A stretch of DNA of 7,962 bases, taken from contig JADGNT010000203.1 in assembly GCA_017883345.1 (NCBI GenBank), forward strand, positions 1 to 7,962, in the 5' to 3' direction. The position numbers and the translations under genes are program-made. The notes under the pieces were generated by a model, which saw only the letters and a list, made by a program, of their open reading frames with translations, made no database searches and had not been told where the DNA came from. Shown one piece after another: positions 5,774-7,962 of this stretch (the first letter of the stretch is position 1; each line of letters begins with the position of its first letter). Origin of the DNA: Candidatus Solibacter sp. GTDB taxonomy: Bacteria; Acidobacteriota; Terriglobia; Bryobacterales; Bryobacteraceae.

Positions 5774-7749
5774 TGTGGTCCGCCTCTCCTCCGCGGACCC
5801 CGCCCGCCGCCGCTCAGCCGGTCGAGGGCGGCTTTGGCCTCGCTGGCCACGGTCTCATCCTTCGCCATCGACTCGGCGATCCGAATCGATTCCGGGCAGG
5901 GATAGTTAACCAGAATCGACAGCAGAGTCCGCTTCTCGGCCACCTCTTTGGCCAACGCCACCGCATCTCCGAGCAGGCGGGCGCTCTCGGCGTTCGGACG
6001 CTCGGAAGGCAGGCCCACCAGCTTCAGATATCCGCGCAGCGCCAATACTTGAAGCGCCGGGTTGGAGTTTCCCTTGGCGATGGCCATCAGGTCGGCAAGG
6101 GGAGTCGCATCGGACCATGCCGAAAGGCCCAGAATGGAGCCGCGCACGATCTCTGGCGACGGATCGGCCAACAGTCCGCGCAGCAGGGCGAGCGCCTGCG
6201 CGTTGGATGTCCGGCCCAAGGCTTCGAGCAGGGCGAGCCGCGGCTCGAGAGCGGTCGCGCTCCGGTAAGCGGCGATTACCGAGCCCGTACGCCCCGGCTC
6301 GGAGCGGTCGAGCGCCGCGGCCAGCGCCTGGCCAGCGCCGCGGCGGTCCGCCGGCGAGAGAGCGTTCACGACCAGATCGGTGAGCGCCTGCACCTGCGCC
6401 GGCCCGGCCACGTTGCGGGCGGCCTTGAGCGCTTCCCGGTGGACGTCCGGGTCGTTATCCTGAATGGCCTTCACCACCGCATCGGCAACCGCTGGGGAGC
6501 CGCGCTCGCCGGCCGCCAGGATCAGCTCGGCCTTCACCTTGCCCTTGGACGAAGAGATCGCCGAGACCAACGCGGCATCGATTGTGGTCCCGGGCAAGCC
6601 CTTCAAACTCTGCCGGGCCGCAGCCTGTTCGGCGGGTTGGGTCGAGGCGGCCGATTCGGCGAGGACCGGGATGCTCGCGGCATCTCCCATAACGCCAAAC
6701 CCGCCGAGCGCCGCCGCCTTGACCTCCGGCGACGGATCCCTTGCGGCGCGCGCGAAGAGCGGCTGGGCCGATTTGTCGCCCCGCTCCACCAGAGCTCCCA
6801 GCAATCGCACCTTTCCAGAGGGCGCGAGGGTGGGGAATGCGCGCTCCAGAGCGGCCGTGACCTCGCTTCCCGGAAGGCCGCTGAGAATCTTGATGGCCCC
6901 GAACTGGAGGTTCGCGTCTTTGGATTGAATCTCCGCTGCCAGCAGGGCAATCGCCTCCTTGGGGCTGGCGGACGCGATACCGCTTAGCGCGCCCAACCGG
7001 ACCCGCGGCGGCTCTTTCGGCGCGACCAACTCCTTGTATACCTTCACGGCGCTGTCTTTATCGCCCCGCGCGGCGACGCGGTCGGCGCATTCCAGGTAAG
7101 CCTCCGACACGCGGCGCGCCGAGGCGCCCGACGCTTTGGCGTGCGCGGCGCTCAAGGCATTGAGGGAGGGACGGTCGCCGATTTCCGCCAGCGCGGCCAT
7201 GGCCGCCTCCGCGGTTACCGGGTCATCGGACGAGGACAGCGCGGTCAAGGCAGGAACCGCCTTGACATCGCGCCGCTGCCCCAACGAGCCGATGATTCCG
7301 ATCTTGACGTTTCCGGAAGCTTTGGCCAGGCTGTCGCGCAACACCTGGTCCACCGCGGGGCCCGGTATGCGGGCCAGCGCAAACCGCGCCATATCGGAGG
7401 TGGCCGGCTGGAGCAGCATCGGCGTCAGGACCGGGATCGAAGCATCCGTTCCGATCAGCCCGAGCTCGCGCAGCGCAAATTGCTTGCCCCCGAGGGTGGC
7501 ATTCGACTGCACGAAGGCCAGCAGCCTGGCCTCGACGAGCTTGAGCATCGCGGGGGACGCCAGCGAGTCCTGAACAAATTGCGTAAATTGCGCCTGCGCC
7601 TCGCGGCTCTGGCCGAATTCGTAGGTCGCCAGGCTCTTGAGCAGCGGCTCCATCTCGTCCGCCGTCCGAACGGCTTTTGGCGAGACCTGGGCCGACAGCC
7701 CCAGCGTGATTGCCGCGGAGAGGACCAAACCGATTGCGCTCTTGTTCAT
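5770..7749 (-). CDS. Exported HEAT-repeat protein, full length
   Basis: A 659-residue solenoid protein. ATG 7749 is chosen because AGGAG lies 7 bases upstream and the product begins with a good signal peptide (MNKSAIGLVL, hydrophobic to about residue 20, Ala-Gln near 20-21); an in-frame GTG at 7785, inside the 10-bp repeat, would only add 12 polar residues. Residues about 85-645 are successive HEAT/PBS-lyase-like helix pairs ('PEVKAAALGGFGVMGDAASIP' region at 341-361), with a TPR-like insert near 216-241. The tail (647-659) is Gly/Arg-rich (GGGRGPRRRGGPQ) and absent from the plus-strand paralog; its codons contain the Shine-Dalgarno sequence of the next gene. It probably serves as an extracytoplasmic scaffold for the ThuA-like, discoidin and TIM-barrel proteins of its operon. 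No enzyme motif is seen. Confidence 0.9.
   Translation of the reverse strand: MNKSAIGLVLSAAITLGLSAQVSPKAVRTADEMEPLLKSLATYEFGQSREAQAQFTQFVQDSLASPAMLKLVEARLLAFVQSNATLGGKQFALRELGLIGTDASIPVLTPMLLQPATSDMARFALARIPGPAVDQVLRDSLAKASGNVKIGIIGSLGQRRDVKAVPALTALSSSDDPVTAEAAMAALAEIGDRPSLNALSAAHAKASGASARRVSEAYLECADRVAARGDKDSAVKVYKELVAPKEPPRVRLGALSGIASASPKEAIALLAAEIQSKDANLQFGAIKILSGLPGSEVTAALERAFPTLAPSGKVRLLGALVERGDKSAQPLFARAARDPSPEVKAAALGGFGVMGDAASIPVLAESAASTQPAEQAAARQSLKGLPGTTIDAALVSAISSSKGKVKAELILAAGERGSPAVADAVVKAIQDNDPDVHREALKAARNVAGPAQVQALTDLVVNALSPADRRGAGQALAAALDRSEPGRTGSVIAAYRSATALEPRLALLEALGRTSNAQALALLRGLLADPSPEIVRGSILGLSAWSDATPLADLMAIAKGNSNPALQVLALRGYLKLVGLPSERPNAESARLLGDAVALAKEVAEKRTLLSILVNYPCPESIRIAESMAKDETVASEAKAALDRLSGGGRGPRRRGGPQ
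5783..5790 (-). promoter_or_regulatory. Shine-Dalgarno site of the discoidin gene, inside the HEAT C-terminal codons
   Basis: AGGAGAGG read on the minus strand encodes part of the Arg/Gly tail of the HEAT protein and precedes the GTG start at 5773 by 9 bases. It decides in favour of the GTG start for the discoidin gene. Confidence 0.65.
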
Positions 7750-7756
7750 TTCAGTG

Positions 7757-7761
7757 CTCCT
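7757..7761 (-). promoter_or_regulatory. Shine-Dalgarno site of the HEAT gene
   Basis: AGGAG on the minus strand, 7 bases before ATG 7749. It selects this ATG over the in-frame GTG at 7785. Confidence 0.8.
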
Positions 7762-7780
7762 CAGTTCTCTTCGCCCACCC

Positions 7781-7810
7781 GTCACTTCTTGTCACTTCTT
7801 GTCACTTCTT
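7781..7810 (-). repeat. Three perfect 10-bp tandem repeats spanning the ThuA stop codon
   Basis: On the minus strand the unit is AAGAAGTGAC, repeated three times without a mismatch. The first copy encodes the terminal Lys-Lys-stop of the ThuA-like protein; the other two lie in the 52-bp gap before the HEAT gene. Each unit contains GTGA, the same stop/start overlap found at the 3' ends of both HEAT genes. No dyad symmetry is seen in the unit. Confidence 0.9.
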
Positions 7811-7962
7811 AAGGGCGAGCCTGGCGCTCGGCGTGCTATCGGCGTCGAGATCGCCCAGAATATACTGAATGCCGGCCAAAACATGCGCCACCACCGGCGG
7901 CGACCAGAAATCGCTCTTGTTGTGCCCCAGGTCGGTGTAGAACACCCTGCCCTTGTCGTACG
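7802..7962 (-). CDS. ThuA-like domain protein, C-terminal end only
   Basis: Only the last 52 residues are in the window; the gene runs off the right edge. The sequence [20 protein letters not shown] followed by [16 protein letters not shown] matches the closing strand and helix of the ThuA-like (trehalose utilisation, PF06283) domain, a glutamine-amidotransferase-like fold found in many soil-bacterial carbohydrate loci. The His in LGH is typical of this end of the domain. A short tail ends in Lys-Lys-stop within a 10-bp tandem repeat. The gap to the HEAT start is 52 bp with no promoter, so it is probably the upstream member of the same operon. Whether the N-terminus has an export signal or fused domains cannot be seen. 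Confidence 0.8.
   Translation of the reverse strand, partial: YDKGRVFYTDLGHNKSDFWSPPVVAHVLAGIQYILGDLDADSTPSARLALKK

Noticed and set aside
5755..6987. Long 410-codon open frame on the plus strand
   Set aside because: It is antisense to the well-supported minus-strand HEAT gene; low stop frequency follows from high GC, and the product is Arg/Gly-rich without any motif.
7781..7810. CRISPR-like direct repeats
   Set aside because: Units are 10 bp, directly abutting and without spacers; this is a short tandem repeat.

Overview
This is a GC-rich, gene-dense bacterial window made of two convergent operons that meet at a compact palindromic element (about 3975-4197). The gene mix is typical of Acidobacteriota of the Solibacter/Bryobacter type, with Planctomycetota-like soil bacteria as an alternative: HEAT-repeat exported proteins, a ThuA-like protein, an F5/8C-like protein with an Asn/Asp-rich motif, and a Tat-exported PF01261 TIM barrel. 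The taxonomic assignment is inference from gene content and base composition only.

Plus strand, 1-3978: the 3' two thirds or more of a HEAT-repeat protein (entering from the left edge), a 3-hydroxyacyl-CoA-dehydrogenase-fold oxidoreductase, a classical SDR dehydrogenase and a cyclase-family (PF04199) metal hydrolase. Gaps are 0-36 bp and each downstream gene has its own Shine-Dalgarno sequence, so they are probably cotranscribed. Two NAD(P)-dependent oxidoreductases plus a metal hydrolase suggest a short catabolic route for a hydroxy acid, lactone or similar compound. The substrate cannot be read from the sequence.

Minus strand, 7962-4188 (in transcription order): the C-terminal end of a ThuA-like protein, a full-length HEAT-repeat protein with a signal peptide, a small F5/8C-like (discoidin) protein with a signal peptide, and a sugar phosphate isomerase/epimerase-like TIM-barrel protein with a Tat signal. 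The HEAT and discoidin genes overlap by GTGA. Three of the four products carry recognisable export signals (the fourth is cut at the window edge), so this looks like an envelope module that binds and processes a carbohydrate.

The two HEAT proteins are clear paralogs that align end to end and lie in inverted orientation, one in each operon. Both end in a GTGA stop/start overlap. The 209-bp intergenic stretch between the convergent operons is almost entirely a nested inverted repeat with two hairpin doublets, and it holds the stop codons of both flanking genes in its terminal palindromes. Other small-scale structure: three perfect copies of a 10-bp unit spanning the ThuA stop codon, and a 12-bp tandem repeat inside the plus-strand HEAT gene.

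No gene-free stretch exceeds 300 bases. No tRNA, rRNA, CRISPR array, transposase or credible promoter was seen; both operon promoters lie outside the window.
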